From the NCBI GenBank assembly GCA_937974555.1, contig CALJKR010000030.1, positions 1 through 32,952 of the forward strand: DNA of 32,952 bases. Direction: 5' to 3'. A program made the translations under genes and the position numbers. The notes beneath the pieces were generated by a model. The model worked only from the letters and a program-made list of their open reading frames with translations, did no database searches and was not told where the DNA came from. Origin of the DNA: an uncultured Flavobacteriales bacterium (lineage in GTDB: Bacteria; Bacteroidota; Bacteroidia; Flavobacteriales_D; Sanyastnellaceae). Of this stretch, positions 32,279-32,952 are shown one piece after another. How positions within the stretch are numbered: position 1 is the first letter of the stretch; each line of letters starts with the position of its first letter.

Positions 32279-32952
32279 ATGAATGCTATTTTCAAAATTA
32301 CCACTTTTATTTTTTTTACCCTTATAAACACTGCTATCAATGCACAATCTTCAGCAGAGGAGGTTATTTATTTGAAGAATGGGAGTGTCATCAGGGGGAT
32401 CATCGTTGAACAAGTACCTAATCAAAGCCTGAAAATTCAAACAAAAGACAAAAATATTTTTGTTTTCAATTTCGAAGAGATCGAAAAAATCTCCAAAGAT
32501 TTACTTCCAGAATCAAATATTACTGAGCAAAATAAAAATTCATATGATAAATCAATTGAACTTTTTAATCAATCAAACCAAAGGGCATTTATTCTCTTGA
32601 ATTGCGGTTACGCTCTTAGCATGGGTGCTCAGAATATTAGTTACTACAGCTTTTACAATGAAACAGTAGGTAGTTCTTCTTATAGCTCAGAACAAGTAAA
32701 TGTATCTTTAGCAAAAGGTTTAAGTTTAGGAGGCGCATTAGGGTATATGTTTAATGACCATTTCGGTGCAGAATTATGCATTTCTTATTTAAATGGTTCA
32801 AAATCAACCGCTACGGCAAAAGATCTATTGACAAATCGAACAATCGATAAATCTCTCTCTGCGAATATGTTTAGGATTAATCCAACAATAATTATTTCTT
32901 CAGGAAAATCTAGATTTAGTCCATATGCAAAATTTGCATTGGTCATTGGTTC
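32279..32952 (+). CDS. Outer-membrane beta-barrel protein, 3' end cut by window
   Basis: At least 224 residues are visible. The signal peptide MNAIFKITTFIFFTLINTAINAQ is readable as two parts (MNAIFKITTFIFF, then TLINTAINAQ). The mature N-terminus EEVIYLKNGSVIRG, with SLKIQTKDKNIFVF and FEEIEKISKD, is a small domain common in Bacteroidota outer-membrane proteins. After a polar linker, alternating strands with Gly/Tyr/Phe (ILLNCGYALSMGAQN, GLSLGGALGYMFND, FGAELCISYLNG) indicate a beta-barrel, possibly OmpA/porin-like. An in-frame ATG at 32246 would add 11 residues; the later ATG gives the more typical signal peptide. The base composition is distinctly more AT-rich than in the genes before it. 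Confidence 0.8.
   Translation, partial: MNAIFKITTFIFFTLINTAINAQSSAEEVIYLKNGSVIRGIIVEQVPNQSLKIQTKDKNIFVFNFEEIEKISKDLLPESNITEQNKNSYDKSIELFNQSNQRAFILLNCGYALSMGAQNISYYSFYNETVGSSSYSSEQVNVSLAKGLSLGGALGYMFNDHFGAELCISYLNGSKSTATAKDLLTNRTIDKSLSANMFRINPTIIISSGKSRFSPYAKFALVIG

Noticed and set aside
1..32952. CRISPR arrays, tRNA/rRNA genes, insertion sequences, prophage or toxin-antitoxin genes
   Set aside because: Looked for on both strands; no regularly spaced repeats, tRNA-like cloverleaf, transposase or phage proteins are visible, and nearly all sequence is accounted for by the listed genes.

Overview
The window looks like chromosomal housekeeping DNA from a member of the Bacteroidota, most likely a Flavobacteriales/Cryomorphaceae-type organism; the genus cannot be told from sequence alone. 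The evidence is one protein ending in a type A and one ending in a type B (gliding-associated) type IX secretion C-terminal domain, the families DUF4270 and DUF3098, many lipoproteins with short lipoboxes, and start-proximal promoter elements matching the Bacteroidota -7 consensus TAnnTTTG. I see no insertion sequence, phage gene, CRISPR array, tRNA or rRNA. No intergenic gap exceeds about 210 bases.

Layout. (1) 1-3699, minus: a likely operon of a single-domain GT5/glycogen-synthase-like protein, a DUF4270 lipoprotein and glmS (3' end cut by the window edge). It diverges from panC (3800-4633, plus) across a 100-bp region with two -7 elements and a 12-bp palindrome. (2) 4630-6664, minus: a histidine kinase and an OmpR-type response regulator whose genes overlap. 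(3) 6724-11724, minus: a 1257-aa secreted protein joining a serine hydrolase to a beta-helix and a type A sorting domain, preceded by two small lipoproteins. (4) 11776-15854, plus: truB, queA and a cobalamin-type radical SAM protein that starts 5 bases after queA.

(5) 15858-22033, minus: five tightly packed genes, in transcription order a DoxX/MauE-thioredoxin membrane protein, a gamma-carbonic anhydrase, a double-ATPase ABC protein, an acyl-CoA carboxylase beta subunit and a secreted TPR protein. (6) 22112-23698: a TM2-domain protein (plus) meeting a Y-family DNA polymerase (minus). (7) 23844-30010, plus: gpsA, a 1302-aa SBBP/PKD protein with a type B sorting domain, a crotonase-fold hydratase and dut. 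(8) trpS (minus) diverges from a DUF3098 protein and uppP (plus). (9) From about 32080 the DNA becomes visibly more AT-rich and holds the 5' part of an outer-membrane beta-barrel gene that runs off the window.

Functional themes are cell-envelope precursor supply (glmS, uppP, gpsA), RNA modification and charging (truB, queA, trpS), nucleotide hygiene and lesion bypass (dut, Y-family polymerase), and envelope or secreted proteins. The gene packing is very tight: four convergent gene pairs either overlap or are separated by at most 3 bases. Several genes carry a -7-like element exactly 4 bases before the start codon, which predicts leaderless mRNAs. The least explained items are that promoter spacing, the queA-coupled radical SAM protein with an unusual CX4CX2C motif, the degenerate GT5/DUF4270/glmS cluster, and the hydrolase/beta-helix fusion.
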